Positions 1 through 9,458 of a stretch of DNA of 64,000 nucleotides are shown here, one piece after another. A program made the position numbers and the translations under genes. How positions within the stretch are numbered: the stretch's first letter is position 1; the number at the start of each line of letters is the position of its first letter. The notes beneath the pieces were generated by a model that was not told where the DNA came from, made no database searches, and saw nothing but the letters and a program-made list of their open reading frames with translations. This stretch comes from Herbaspirillum sp. CF444 (lineage in GTDB: Bacteria; Pseudomonadota; Gammaproteobacteria; Burkholderiales; Burkholderiaceae_D), in the NCBI RefSeq assembly GCF_000282135.1, contig NZ_AKJW01000026.1, forward strand, positions 1 to 64,000, given 5' to 3'.

Positions 1-2061
1 AACAAACTGGCTACGCAAGCCGCCGACGATCTGCTGTCGCAAGGCGTGACGCCGGCGCAGATCGACGTCATCAAACGCGCCCACCTGCGCTATGACGGCA
101 CCGATTCGGTGATCGTGGTGGCCTTCGGCGATATCGCGGGCATGGTGGAGCAGTTCGAGTCTGCTTACAAGAAGCGCTATTCCTTCCTGATGCCGGAAAA
201 GGCCATGATCATCGAAGCCATTTCGGTGGAAGCAATCGGCGTGTCCAATGACCGCGAAGAAAAAGCCGAGCAACTGCCGCCGCGCGCCGGCGCGTTGCAA
301 TCGACCGAAACCGTAAAGCTGTTCTCCGGCGGCCAGTGGCACGACACCGCGCTGTATCGCCGTGAAGACATGCGTCCCGGCGACATCGTGCACGGCCCCG
401 CGATCATCGCGGAAAAGAATGCCACCAATATCGTCGAACCCGGCTGGCTGGCCGAAGTCACGCCGCTGAACCATCTGGTGATGCAACGCTATCAGGCGCG
501 CACGCAACGCAAGGCCATCGGCACCACGGCAGATCCGGTGATGCTGGAAGTGTTCAACAACCTGTTCATGAGCATCGCCGAACAGATGGGCCTGCGCCTG
601 CAAAACACCGCCTTCTCGGTCAACATCAAGGAGCGCCTGGACTTCTCGTGCGCGCTGTTCGACGCGCAAGGCAACCTGATCGCCAATGCGCCGCACATCC
701 CGGTGCACCTCGGTTCGATGGGCGAGAGCATCCGCACCATCATCCGCGAGAACGCCGGCAAGATGCAGCCCGGCGACGTCTTCATGCTCAACGATCCCTA
801 CCACGGCGGCACGCACTTGCCCGACATTACGGTGATCACGCCGGCCTTCGACAAGGACGGCCGCGACATCCTGTTCTACGTCGGTTCGCGCGGCCATCAC
901 TCCGACATCGGCGGCATCACGCCGGGATCGATGCCGGCCAACAGCACCGTGGTGGAAGAGGAAGGCATCCTGATCAACAACTTCCAGCTGGTGCGCGCGG
1001 GACGTTTCCTCGAACAGGAAACGGTTGCCCTTCTCGGTTCCGGCCCCTACCCTGCGCGCAACATCGCGCAGAACCTGGCCGACCTGCAGGCGCAGATCGC
1101 CGCCAATCAAAAAGGCGTCGACGAGCTGCTGAAGATGGTCGATCACTTCGGCCTGGACGTGGTCCAAGCCTACATGGGCCACGTGCAGGACAACGCCGAA
1201 GAAGCCGTGCGTCGCGTCATCACGCTGCTCAAGGACAGCAGCTACGACTACCGGCTCGACAACGGTGCGGTGATCAAGGTGGCCATCCGCGTGAATCACG
1301 CCGAGCGCACCGCCGACATCGACTTCACCGGCACCTCGCCGCAATTGAACAACAACTTCAACGCGCCGAGCGCAATCTGCATGGCGGCAGTGCTCTATGT
1401 GTTCCGCACGCTGGTGGACGATGAAATCCCGCTCAACGCCGGTTGCCTGAAACCGCTCAACGTGATCATCCCGGAAGGCTCGATGCTCAATCCGCGTTAT
1501 CCGGCGGCGGTGGTGTCGGGCAACGTAGAAACCTCCAGTTGCATCACCAATGCGCTCTACGGCGCACTCGGCGTGCTGGCCTCGGCGCCGGGCACGATGA
1601 ACAACTTCACCTTCGGCAACGGCGAGTACCAGTACTACGAAACCATCTCCGGCGGCTCGGGTGCAGGCAAGGGTTTCAACGGCACCGACGTGGTGCAGAC
1701 GCACATGACCAACTCGCGCCTGACCGATCCGGAAATCCTGGAGTGGCGTTATCCGGTCCGACTGGAGAGCTACGAGATCCGCGAAAATTCCGGCGGCATC
1801 GGCCAGTGGCATGGCGGCAACGGCGGCGTGCGCAAGATCCGTTTCCTTGAAGCGATGACGGCGTCGATCCTGTCCAACAACCGCATCGTCCCGCCGTTCG
1901 GCGCAGCCGGCGGCAGTCCCGGCCAGTGCGGCCGGAACATGGTGATCCGCAAGGACGGTACGCAGGAAGAACTCGGCTTCGTCGCCAGCACGGAAATGCA
2001 GCCGGGCGACGTGTTCGTCATCGCCACGCCGGGCGGCGGAGGTTACGGCAAACCGGTCTGA
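1..2061 (+). CDS. hydantoinase A/B fusion (5-oxoprolinase-like), C-terminal part
   Basis: The frame is open from the first base, so the gene starts upstream of the window and only its last 686 codons are visible. The first ~175 residues look like the C-terminal end of a HyuA (hydantoinase A/oxoprolinase) domain, with a typical RPGDIVHGPAII stretch. From about residue 180 a complete HyuB domain follows (LFDAQGNLIANAPHIPVHLGS, LNDPYHGGTHLPDI, SRGHHSDIGG) and ends in a glycine-rich PGGGGYG tail. Members of this family hydrolyse 5-oxoproline, hydantoins or related cyclic amides, usually with ATP. The fused A-B architecture is that of 5-oxoprolinase, but the substrate cannot be read from sequence. 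A strong terminator follows 49 bp after the stop codon. Confidence 0.85.
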   Translation, partial: NKLATQAADDLLSQGVTPAQIDVIKRAHLRYDGTDSVIVVAFGDIAGMVEQFESAYKKRYSFLMPEKAMIIEAISVEAIGVSNDREEKAEQLPPRAGALQSTETVKLFSGGQWHDTALYRREDMRPGDIVHGPAIIAEKNATNIVEPGWLAEVTPLNHLVMQRYQARTQRKAIGTTADPVMLEVFNNLFMSIAEQMGLRLQNTAFSVNIKERLDFSCALFDAQGNLIANAPHIPVHLGSMGESIRTIIRENAGKMQPGDVFMLNDPYHGGTHLPDITVITPAFDKDGRDILFYVGSRGHHSDIGGITPGSMPANSTVVEEEGILINNFQLVRAGRFLEQETVALLGSGPYPARNIAQNLADLQAQIAANQKGVDELLKMVDHFGLDVVQAYMGHVQDNAEEAVRRVITLLKDSSYDYRLDNGAVIKVAIRVNHAERTADIDFTGTSPQLNNNFNAPSAICMAAVLYVFRTLVDDEIPLNAGCLKPLNVIIPEGSMLNPRYPAAVVSGNVETSSCITNALYGALGVLASAPGTMNNFTFGNGEYQYYETISGGSGAGKGFNGTDVVQTHMTNSRLTDPEILEWRYPVRLESYEIRENSGGIGQWHGGNGGVRKIRFLEAMTASILSNNRIVPPFGAAGGSPGQCGRNMVIRKDGTQEELGFVASTEMQPGDVFVIATPGGGGYGKPV

Positions 2062-2109
2062 AGCCGTCGCATGGTTGTCAATATTATTTTCTGAGCAAGT
2101 CGTCCCTTT

Positions 2110-2151
2110 GCGGTATTGCCATCTTTCCGGAAGGCAATACCGCTTTTTTTT
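2110..2151 (+). terminator. rho-independent terminator after the hydantoinase gene
   Basis: An 11-bp perfect stem (GCGGTATTGCC / GGCAATACCGC) with an 11-base loop is followed by eight T residues. It separates the hydantoinase gene from the chemoreceptor gene. Confidence 0.92.
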
Positions 2152-2331
2152 CAGGAAAAGGCTGAAGCTTTACCCGTTAATTCAACGTTTTCAAATACAT
2201 GCATCGTGCTAAGATTTTTCATCATAAATACGACCAAGTATCTTTCGGCAAGCATCGTACAAAAACGATCAACATCGTGGTGTAGGATGCATTTACTCGT
2301 CGCAGGAAATATTTAAAAAAGGGGACACGCG

Positions 2332-3879
2332 GTGAACAACCTGTCTTTGAAACAGAAACTCTGGCTTCCGCTGATTTTTTCCTGGGTCGCGCTGTTTGCG
2401 CTGTCGCTCTGGAATATTTATGAAACCAGAAATCTCCAGATCGCCGACCGCCAGCATGCGCTGATCGATATCACGGAGATGTCCTACTCCATCGTCAACG
2501 GGCTTGCCCGGCAAGCCGCCGACGGCAAGATGTCAGTCGACGACGCCAAGAAAATGGCGATCGCCCGCGTCGCCGACCAGCGCTATACCGGCAGCGGCTA
2601 CATCACGCTGGTGGGCGCCGATTCGACGGTGGTCATGCATCCGATGAGTCCCAAACTCAACGGCAAGAACATGTACGACTTCAAGGACGCCAAGGGCAAC
2701 GAGCTGTACAAGATGATCGCCTCCACCGGTTCATCGGCGGCCGGCGAAGGCTTCCTTGAATACTGGTGGCCGCGTCCCAAGGAAGAAAAAGCCAGTTCCA
2801 AGATGGGCTTCGTCAAACGCTTCAAACCGTGGAACTGGGACTTCGTCGCCAGCGTCTACCAGGATGACATCCAGGCCGACTTTTATCGCGCACTGATCCG
2901 CGCCGGCGTCGTGCTGCTGATCCTCGGTGCGGTGATGTCCGGCATTGCCATGCTGGTGGTGCGCAACATCTACCGTTCCATCGGCGGAGAACCGGGCGAA
3001 GCCTCGCAGATCGCGCGCAAGATCGCCGAAGGCGACCTCACCGGCGTGATCGCCGTGCGCAAGGGCGACGAAGCCAGCCTGGTATCATCGATCGCCTATA
3101 CCCGCGACCGCATGGTCGACACGGTCAACAGCATCCTGAGCGCAACCGGCTCGATCAAACAATCGGTCGATGAAATCGCCAGCGGCAACATGGACCTGTC
3201 CAACCGCACCGAAGAGCAAGCGAGCTCGCTGGAAGAGACCGCCTCTGCGATGGAAGAAATCACCTCGACCGTGAAGCAGAATGCCTCCAACGCCAGACAA
3301 GCCAGCGAACTCGCGGTGTCGGCCTCCGAAGTCGCCGAGCAAGGCGGCAATGTAGTGCAGCAAGTGGTGAAGACCATGGATTCGATCAACGCCTCATCGA
3401 ACAAGATCGTGGAAATCATCAGCGTCATCGACGGCATTGCCTTCCAGACCAATATCCTGGCCTTGAACGCTGCGGTGGAAGCCGCGCGTGCCGGCGAACA
3501 GGGACGCGGTTTTGCCGTCGTGGCTTCGGAAGTGCGCAGCCTGGCGCAACGCTCGGCTGCGGCAGCCAAGGAAATCAAATCGCTGATCGACGGCTCGGTG
3601 CAGGAAGTGCGCGCCGGATCGGACCTGGTCGGCCAAGCCGGCAAGACCATGGGAGAAGTGGTCGACAGCATCCGCAAGGTCAGCGAAGTGATCAAGGAAA
3701 TCGCTGTCGCCAGCCACGAGCAAAGCGAAGGCATCGATCAGGTCAACCTGGCCATCACGCAGATGGACGAAGTCACGCAGCAAAACGCCGCGCTGGTGGA
3801 AGAAGCTGCCGCCGCATCGAAGTCGATGCAAATGCAGGGCGACAATCTGGTGAAGGTGGTCAGCGTGTTCAGGCTGTAA
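2332..3879 (+). CDS. methyl-accepting chemotaxis protein with Cache sensor
   Basis: Membrane chemoreceptor of 515 residues that passes ligand signals to CheA/CheW. A first membrane segment lies at about residues 8-27. A periplasmic single-Cache domain follows (about 35-180, containing a [11 protein letters not shown] stretch), then a second membrane segment (about 186-210) and a HAMP domain. The long cytoplasmic coiled coil carries the highly conserved hairpin tip ([20 protein letters not shown]). The C-terminus ends in VSVFRL and has no CheR-docking pentapeptide. The start is a GTG preceded by AAGGGG at good spacing. No other chemotaxis genes are in the window, so it is an orphan receptor. 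The ligand is unknown; Cache domains often sense small organic acids or amino acids. Confidence 0.93.
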   Translation: MNNLSLKQKLWLPLIFSWVALFALSLWNIYETRNLQIADRQHALIDITEMSYSIVNGLARQAADGKMSVDDAKKMAIARVADQRYTGSGYITLVGADSTVVMHPMSPKLNGKNMYDFKDAKGNELYKMIASTGSSAAGEGFLEYWWPRPKEEKASSKMGFVKRFKPWNWDFVASVYQDDIQADFYRALIRAGVVLLILGAVMSGIAMLVVRNIYRSIGGEPGEASQIARKIAEGDLTGVIAVRKGDEASLVSSIAYTRDRMVDTVNSILSATGSIKQSVDEIASGNMDLSNRTEEQASSLEETASAMEEITSTVKQNASNARQASELAVSASEVAEQGGNVVQQVVKTMDSINASSNKIVEIISVIDGIAFQTNILALNAAVEAARAGEQGRGFAVVASEVRSLAQRSAAAAKEIKSLIDGSVQEVRAGSDLVGQAGKTMGEVVDSIRKVSEVIKEIAVASHEQSEGIDQVNLAITQMDEVTQQNAALVEEAAAASKSMQMQGDNLVKVVSVFRL

Positions 3880-3893
3880 GCGCCGTCCCCATT

Positions 3894-3928
3894 AAAAAAG
3901 CCCACGGTCTTGCGGCCGTGGGCTTTTT
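3894..3928. terminator. bidirectional terminator between chemoreceptor and aldo/keto reductase
   Basis: The stem GCCCACGG / CCGTGGGC is flanked by six A on the left and five T on the right. It can stop transcription from both convergent genes. Confidence 0.9.
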
Positions 3929-3949
3929 ATTTTGTGCGGCACTGACGAA

Positions 3950-4927
3950 TCAATACGGTCCGCGAATCGCTGCATGAATCTTGTCGCGATACAACGCCGC
4001 GAGTTTTTCGTGCAGCTCGACGGATAAGCGCGGCAAGGCCGAGACGCCGGCGTTCGACAGCACCTGCGCCGGCGAACTGGCGCCCGGGATGATCACCGAC
4101 ACGGCGTCGTGATCGAGGATCCAGCGCAAGGCCATCTGCGCCATGTTCATGCCGGCGGGAACCAGCCCGGCGATCTCCTGCGCCAAATCGACGCCGGTGT
4201 CGAACTCCAGGCCGGCGAAAGTTTCGCCGACGTTGAATTGCTGGCCGTCGCGGTTGAAGTTGCGATGATCGTCGGGCTTGAAGGTCGTCGCGCGGGTCAT
4301 CTTGCCGCTCAGCAGACCGCTGGCCAGCGGCAGACGCACGATGATGCCGACGCCCTTCTCTTTCGCTTTCGGCAGCAATTCCGCCAACGGCTTTTGGCGG
4401 AAGATGTTGAAGATCACTTGCAGCGAGGTCATGCCTTCCTGTTCCAGGCAGAGCAGGCCTTCTTCCACGGTCTCGACGCTGGCGCCGAAACGGCTGATCA
4501 ATCCATCCTGGCGCAGCTCGCGCATCCAGTCGAAAATCTTGCCGTCCTTGAGCACGGCCGGCGGCACGCAATGCAACTGCGTCAGGTCGAGTTTATCGAC
4601 GCCGAGACGTTCCAGCGAGCGCTGTGTCGCCGCGCGCACGGCGTCGCGGCTGTAGCCGTCCGGATAAATCGCGCCGCGTCCGAGCTTGGTGGCGACGGTA
4701 AGGTCCTTGTGCGATTTCAGGAACTGCCCGATCGAGCGTTCGCTGGCGCCGTCGCCGTAAACGTCGGCGGTGTCGATGAAGCGCACGCCGGTGGCGTAGG
4801 CCTGCGCCAGCGTCTGCCGGGCGACGTCGTTGTCCCAATGATCGCCCCAGCCGCCGCCGAGTTGCCAGCACCCGAGGCCGACTTCAGGAACGGTAAGGCC
4901 ATCGCTGGCGAGCTTGCGTGTTTGCAT
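3950..4927 (-). CDS. aldo/keto reductase
   Basis: NAD(P)H-dependent oxidoreductase of 325 residues with the TIM-barrel aldo/keto reductase fold. The catalytic tetrad is visible as D52 and Y57 (IDTADVYGDG), K81 (ATKLG) and H119 (TQLHC). The N-terminus (LTVPEVGLGCWQLGG) is that of the YajO/PdxI-like and Tas-like subgroup. It is transcribed alone, converging on the chemoreceptor gene and diverging from the secreted-protein gene at 5190. The natural carbonyl substrate cannot be deduced. Confidence 0.92.
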   Translation of the reverse strand: MQTRKLASDGLTVPEVGLGCWQLGGGWGDHWDNDVARQTLAQAYATGVRFIDTADVYGDGASERSIGQFLKSHKDLTVATKLGRGAIYPDGYSRDAVRAATQRSLERLGVDKLDLTQLHCVPPAVLKDGKIFDWMRELRQDGLISRFGASVETVEEGLLCLEQEGMTSLQVIFNIFRQKPLAELLPKAKEKGVGIIVRLPLASGLLSGKMTRATTFKPDDHRNFNRDGQQFNVGETFAGLEFDTGVDLAQEIAGLVPAGMNMAQMALRWILDHDAVSVIIPGASSPAQVLSNAGVSALPRLSVELHEKLAALYRDKIHAAIRGPY

Positions 4928-5189
4928 GTGTTGTCCTTGTTGTTGAATGCTGCCGATGTGCAGTCGGCACGGAGGCGGTCATGGTATGTCCGCTGCGGCG
5001 CGTTTTCCAATGAATTATTTGCGGCGGCGAATACGGTTTTTGGCATCGCTTGCCGAGAGTCCTGACCATCTCGGACAAGATTTTTCATGGCAAGTCGGCA
5101 TGGTACATTTATCAGCGGGCTTTTGCAGACGGTCTGAAAAAAACCGTTTGCCGACACTGACTACATAAAAATTAATCGGGGAAAATCAA

Positions 5190-5891
5190 ATGACAGCTTC
5201 CGGTACGGCGCGTTTTTCAGGTTCATCCAAATTCAGCATTCGTGCTCTCCTGATTGTTGCAAGCAGCCTGGTTACCATGCCTGGCTGGGCGCAAGAGACC
5301 AGCGGTTCCAGCGTGCAGTTCGATGCTGCCCTGTTTGCGCAACAAGCAGCGACCAAGGGAGTTGTACTGATGTCTGCCGACTGGAGCAGGCATTGGGGCT
5401 GTGCCCGATATGAAAATGCGCAGCTGCAATTCCTGGCGTTCGATAAGAACGGCGTGCAGAAAACCTCCGCCGACGGGCAATGGGATGTAATGATCAAGGA
5501 TGGATCGATTTTGCCGTCGAAGAAAAATTACGGGAATTACGCCTTCATCGTCGAGCCCGGTGAATATTTGCTGACCGGATTCCGCATCAAGCTCGGCAAA
5601 TCGGTCAGCAACGTCGGCAACTTTTACGGCGACCGCAAGAACATGCTGGAAAACGGCAAATCGAAGGGCGGCAGCTTTACCGTCGCAGCGGGAGAAATCG
5701 TCTACATCGGACACTTCAGCCTCGATTGCGCCAAAGCGCCGATGCCTTGGCGCTTTTATCCGGAGACCCGGGAGGATTTCAGCAAGTATCTGGATGAGAT
5801 CCGGCAGGAATATCCCGGCATCGACAAAGATAAGGTGCAATTCCGGCTATTCGAAACGACGATCATGGGATATCCGTTTAGCCTGCCCTGA
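5190..5891 (+). CDS. secreted protein of unknown function
   Basis: Protein of 233 residues that I do not recognise. Residues 1-35 form a Sec-type signal peptide (positive N-terminus, hydrophobic LLIVASSLV core, cleavage expected after GWAQ), so it is exported to the periplasm or surface. The mature part holds two widely spaced cysteines (WGCARYE and LDCAKAP) that could form a disulphide, and a beta-rich middle (YAFIVEPGEYLLTGFRIKLGK) that resembles lipoprotein-like or carbohydrate-binding beta-sandwich folds only in general character. The ATG has a GGGGA ribosome-binding site eight bases upstream. It is monocistronic and ends in a bidirectional terminator. Confidence 0.75.
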   Translation: MTASGTARFSGSSKFSIRALLIVASSLVTMPGWAQETSGSSVQFDAALFAQQAATKGVVLMSADWSRHWGCARYENAQLQFLAFDKNGVQKTSADGQWDVMIKDGSILPSKKNYGNYAFIVEPGEYLLTGFRIKLGKSVSNVGNFYGDRKNMLENGKSKGGSFTVAAGEIVYIGHFSLDCAKAPMPWRFYPETREDFSKYLDEIRQEYPGIDKDKVQFRLFETTIMGYPFSLP

Positions 5892-5914
5892 GCTGCCGCA
5901 ATGCTGAAATCAAT

Positions 5915-5945
5915 AAAAAAGGCCGGTGTCGCTACCGGCCTTTTT
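5915..5945. terminator. bidirectional terminator
   Basis: The stem GGCCGGT / ACCGGCC has a short loop, an A-run on the left and a T-run on the right. It lies between the convergent secreted-protein gene and the small membrane-protein gene. Confidence 0.9.
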
Positions 5946-5964
5946 CAATCTGATCGGCTCATAC

Positions 5965-6261
5965 TCAACGCGCAAAGAAAGCAATCACCCCATACACAAA
6001 CCCCGCAAACGGCCCGACCACCACGATCGTGACCAGCAGCACTTCAGCCAGCACGTAGGCGACGAGGCCGGCGGCGATGCTCGACAGATAGGCGGTGGCG
6101 CCAAGCGTACCCGGCACGAACAGGTTGATCAGCGCCAGCACGATGGCGGCGATACCGAGACCGACGATGACGCGGAATGTGGTTGGACGGTAAGGGTTGA
6201 GCCAGCGGAACGGCGGCGCGGCAGTTTGCGAGCTGGGGGACAAGCTGTTGGATGTAGTCAT
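5965..6261 (-). CDS. small membrane protein of unknown function
   Basis: A 98-residue protein with a polar, proline-containing N-terminus (about 28 residues) followed by two to three hydrophobic segments (VIVGLGIAAIVLALINLFV, YLSSIAAGLVAYVLAEVLLVTIVVVG and FAGFVYGVIAFFA). It is probably an inner-membrane protein. No family is recognised. A good sigma70-like promoter lies about 90 bp upstream of its start, and it ends near a bidirectional terminator, both of which support a real gene. It is transcribed alone. Confidence 0.65.
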   Translation of the reverse strand: MTTSNSLSPSSQTAAPPFRWLNPYRPTTFRVIVGLGIAAIVLALINLFVPGTLGATAYLSSIAAGLVAYVLAEVLLVTIVVVGPFAGFVYGVIAFFAR

Positions 6262-6349
6262 GGCAGTACCGGATTTCGAACAGGGAACAGATTAAAGCGG
6301 CGCCGTTTCGCACATTGGATAAAACGCCGGACAGATGATCGTGGCCGCC

Positions 6350-6377
6350 ATTATAAGCCTTTGCGGCCGGTCGACAA
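6350..6377 (-). promoter_or_regulatory. sigma70-like promoter of the small membrane-protein gene
   Basis: Read on the minus strand: -35 TTGTCG, a 16-base spacer and a perfect -10 TATAAT. A GGCCGC / GCGGCC inverted repeat (6343-6348, 6363-6368) brackets the -10 box. Confidence 0.55.
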
Positions 6378-6493
6378 AGACAGCCGGCTGTGACGCATGG
6401 TCAAGCTGCTCAGAACAAAGGACAGCCTTCAGCAACCGCTCAGCAAAATGTTGCCGAGTTTTCAACCAACATTACTTGCACTAAATCACCGGT

Positions 6494-6571
6494 CGTCCTG
6501 ACGAACGTCAGGACCCAGTGTCGTATCGACCGTCTTCACGACACTGGGTCCCAGCGTTCGCCGGGGCGACG
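6494..6571. repeat. dispersed cloverleaf-like palindromic repeat, copy 1
   Basis: A 78-bp element with outer arms CGTC / GACG enclosing three hairpins: CCTGACG-AA-CGTCAGG, the longer CCCAGTGTCGT / ACGACACTGGG, and CCCAGCG-TT-CGCCGGG. It lies in the 380-bp gap between the small membrane-protein gene and the end of fadE, 70 bp past the fadE stop. Other copies are at 39259 and 56987. Apart from this repeat and the promoter at 6350, I see nothing else in the 6262-6641 gap. Confidence 0.85.
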
Positions 6572-6641
6572 GCAGAAGATGAAATAGCATTACCGTCGCC
6601 ACTTTACGCCTGACTTAAGCGCTTTTGATCAGCACCGGCTC

Positions 6642-9104
6642 TTACGTTTTTTGCAATGCTTCGGCCATATCCAGATCGGCGCCGAAATCGTCCACCTGCA
6701 CCGTGATGTTGCCGTAATGCGCGAAATCGTCCAGCACCACGCGCTCGTCGGCGCTGATCAGGCCCTGCTCCATCGCGCGTGCATTCCAGCGCCGCATTTC
6801 GATCAGGCTTTGCGGTATCGGCGGCAACACGCCGTCCTTGACGGATGGCTTGAGGCGCGTTTCGATGCCATGCACTTGCGGCAGCAAGTTGAAGGCGCGT
6901 TCGCCGCAGCCCAGCGGATCGGTTTCCGCATCGGGCTGATACACGTCGGCCACCAGCCGGTCGCGCGAGGCGCCCGGCGTCTGCATGGCCACCGCAACCT
7001 CGCTCGCCAAGCGATCCGACGGTTTGCGATACGAGAGACCGAGCGGGAACATCAAAATGCGCAAGGCCAGCGCGATGAAGGGATTGGGAAAATTGTCGAG
7101 CACTTCGAGCATCGCTTCCTGGGCGCGGTACAAGGCATCCTGCACCGACCATTCCAGATACGGCAGATCGTCGCGCTGGCGGCCATCGTCTTCGTAGCGC
7201 TTGAGCGTGGCGGAGATCAGATACAGCTGCGACAGCACGTCGCCCAGGCGTGCCGAAATGCGTTCTCGGAATTTCAACGAGCCGCCCAGCACCAGCATCG
7301 ATACATCCGTCAACAGTGCAAAGCACGCCGACATGCGCGACACGGCGCGGTAGTAGACGCGCGTTTCTTCGGCAGCCTGGGTCGGCGCACCGGCCAGCAA
7401 TCCCGCGCTCAGGCCGAACACCAGCGCACGCGCCTTGTTGGCGGCGACGAAATTCAGATGGCCGAAGAAGGCCTTGTCGAAATCTTCCAGCGCGCGGTCG
7501 TGGTCGGGATCGTTGGCGGCCGCCATTTCCTTGAGCACATAAGGATGGCAGCGAATCGCGCCCTGCCCGAAGATGATCAGGCAGCGCGTCAGGATGTTGG
7601 CGCCTTCGACCGTGATGGCGATGGGAATCTGCTGGTACACGCGCGCCAGGAAATTGCCCGGCCCCATGCAGATGCCTTTGCCGCCGATGACGTCCATCCC
7701 ATCGTTGACGACGATGCGGCCGCGTTCGGTGACGTGGTATTTGGAGATCGCCGAAATCACCGACGGCTTCTCGCCCGCATCAACGGCAAGCGAGGACATG
7801 CGACGCGTGGCGTCCATCATGTAGAGATGACCGCCCATGCGCGCCAGCGCTTCCTGGATGCCTTCGAACTTGCCGATGGCGATCTTGAACTGGCGGCGCA
7901 TGGCGGCGTAGGCGCTGGTGCCCCGCACCGCCATCTTGGAGAAGCCGACGCTGGACGACGGCAGCGAAATGGCGCGCCCTGCGGCGAGGCATTCCATCAG
8001 CATGCGCCACCCCTTGCCGACCTGCTCCTGGCCGCCGATAACCCAGTCGAGCGGGATGAAGACATTCTCGCCGGAGGTCGGACCGTTCTGGAACACGGCG
8101 TTGAGCGGCCAGTGGCGACGGCCGGTGACGACGCCGGGATGTTGGGTCGGAATCAGCGCGCAGGTGATGCCCGGTTCCGCATTGCCGCCCAGCAGATGGT
8201 CGGGATCGAGCGCGCGGAATGCCAGGCCGAGTACGGTGGCGACCGGCGCCAGCGTGATGTAGCGCTTGTTCCAGGTGACGCGAAAGCCCAGTACTTCGCG
8301 CCCTTCATGCATGCCCTTGCAGACGACGCCGACGTCGGGAATCGCCGCCGCGTCGGAGCCGGCGTAGGGGCTGGTCAAGGCGAAGCAAGGAATCTCATCG
8401 CCACGGGCAAGGCGCGGCAGGTAGTGGTTCTTTTGTTCTTCGGTGCCGTAGTGAAGCAGCAATTCCGCCGGCCCCAGCGAGTTGGGCACCATCACGGAAA
8501 TCGCCGCGACCGAACAGCGCGAGGACAGCTTCATGATCACTTGCGAATGCATGTAGGCGGAGAACTGTTTGCCGCCGTATTGCTTCGGGATGATCATGCC
8601 GAGGAAGCCCTTGTCCTTGACGAACTGCCAGGCTTGCGGCTGCAGGTCTTGCCAGGCGACCGTGGTGTCCCAGTCGCTGACCATGGCGCACAGTTGCGTC
8701 ACTTCGTTGTCGAGGAAGGATTGCTCTTCCGCCGTCAGCGTCGGCGGCGGCAGTTGCATGAGCTTGTTCCAGTCCGGCTTGCCGGAGAACAGGTCGGCGT
8801 CCCACCAGACCGTGCCGGCTTCGATGGCGTCGCGCTCGGTGTCGGACATGCTCGGCAAGATCTTGCGGAAGACGTCCAGCGCCGGACGCGTGATCAGCGT
8901 CTGCCGCACCGACTTGATGGCGATCAGCAGGGTCGGCACGCACAGCAGGATCGCCAGCAGCGCGCAGGCAACGAAATTGGCCTGGTCGGTGACGCCGCCT
9001 ATCCAAATCCAGGCCAGTTCCGCCACCAGCCAGGTCCATGCGCCGACGCGCATCATCATCAATGCCAGAGCGCCTGCTACGAAAACTATGAGCCACAAGA
9101 TCAT
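6642..9104 (-). CDS. fadE: acyl-CoA dehydrogenase FadE
   Basis: FAD-dependent enzyme for the first step of fatty-acid beta-oxidation (acyl-CoA to trans-2-enoyl-CoA). At 820 residues it matches the long FadE type (about 814 in E. coli) rather than the usual ~380-residue dehydrogenases. The N-terminus has two hydrophobic segments (about residues 1-30 and 40-65), suggesting membrane association. The dehydrogenase core follows (CFALTSPYAGSDAA, FKIAIGKFEGIQEALARMGG), with the likely catalytic Glu in ITVEGANILTRC. The C-terminal ~270-residue domain is specific to the FadE type. It is transcribed alone. An inverted repeat lies just upstream of its start, and its only candidate 3' structure is the palindromic repeat at 6494. 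Confidence 0.95.
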   Translation of the reverse strand: MILWLIVFVAGALALMMMRVGAWTWLVAELAWIWIGGVTDQANFVACALLAILLCVPTLLIAIKSVRQTLITRPALDVFRKILPSMSDTERDAIEAGTVWWDADLFSGKPDWNKLMQLPPPTLTAEEQSFLDNEVTQLCAMVSDWDTTVAWQDLQPQAWQFVKDKGFLGMIIPKQYGGKQFSAYMHSQVIMKLSSRCSVAAISVMVPNSLGPAELLLHYGTEEQKNHYLPRLARGDEIPCFALTSPYAGSDAAAIPDVGVVCKGMHEGREVLGFRVTWNKRYITLAPVATVLGLAFRALDPDHLLGGNAEPGITCALIPTQHPGVVTGRRHWPLNAVFQNGPTSGENVFIPLDWVIGGQEQVGKGWRMLMECLAAGRAISLPSSSVGFSKMAVRGTSAYAAMRRQFKIAIGKFEGIQEALARMGGHLYMMDATRRMSSLAVDAGEKPSVISAISKYHVTERGRIVVNDGMDVIGGKGICMGPGNFLARVYQQIPIAITVEGANILTRCLIIFGQGAIRCHPYVLKEMAAANDPDHDRALEDFDKAFFGHLNFVAANKARALVFGLSAGLLAGAPTQAAEETRVYYRAVSRMSACFALLTDVSMLVLGGSLKFRERISARLGDVLSQLYLISATLKRYEDDGRQRDDLPYLEWSVQDALYRAQEAMLEVLDNFPNPFIALALRILMFPLGLSYRKPSDRLASEVAVAMQTPGASRDRLVADVYQPDAETDPLGCGERAFNLLPQVHGIETRLKPSVKDGVLPPIPQSLIEMRRWNARAMEQGLISADERVVLDDFAHYGNITVQVDDFGADLDMAEALQKT

Positions 9105-9123
9105 GAGAGTCTCCCGTTCGAAT

Positions 9124-9145
9124 TGTTGTTATCTGCATGACAACA
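9124..9145. promoter_or_regulatory. inverted repeat upstream of fadE (putative operator)
   Basis: TGTTGTTAT-CTGC-ATGACAACA matches at 8 of 9 positions in each arm and starts 20 bp upstream of the fadE start codon. Fatty-acid regulators of the TetR or GntR families bind such sites, but this sequence does not match the PsrA or FadR consensus I know. Apart from this repeat, the 354-bp gap 9105-9458 between divergent genes shows only a weak -10-like TACAAT at 9403-9408. Confidence 0.5.
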
Positions 9146-9458
9146 CCCCGAGGTGCAGATCACGCTGCTTATGGTGCAAAGAATGAGGCAAACGAGGATG
9201 CGCCGAGTACGCCGAATGCAGGACGCCAAGCGTATTGAGATATTCCCACAGAAGTTGCGATTGTGAAAACCTTTGCAGCAACCCGCCGTGCGATGTCGCA
9301 GCATCCTGCCTGCGCTTGTCTTGATGACCGCATTTCTCCGCAGAAATTCATTCTTTCCCTGATATCGGCATGTGGAAATCATCGCGCACGGCCCCGCTCC
9401 ATTACAATCTCGCTTAATCAAGTCAGCAGCAATTCAAAGCAACATCAAGGAAACAATC

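Noticed and set aside
2225..2331. Flagellar sigma28 promoter before the chemoreceptor
   Set aside because: A TAAA followed at roughly the right distance by GGCAAGCA is a poor match to the GCCGATAA -10 element, so I do not call it.
4951..5147. Two short hairpins (TGCCGA/TCGGCA at 4951-4969, ACGGT/ACCGT at 5129-5147)
   Set aside because: Stems of five to six bases occur often by chance, and neither has a T-run or a clear position relative to a promoter.
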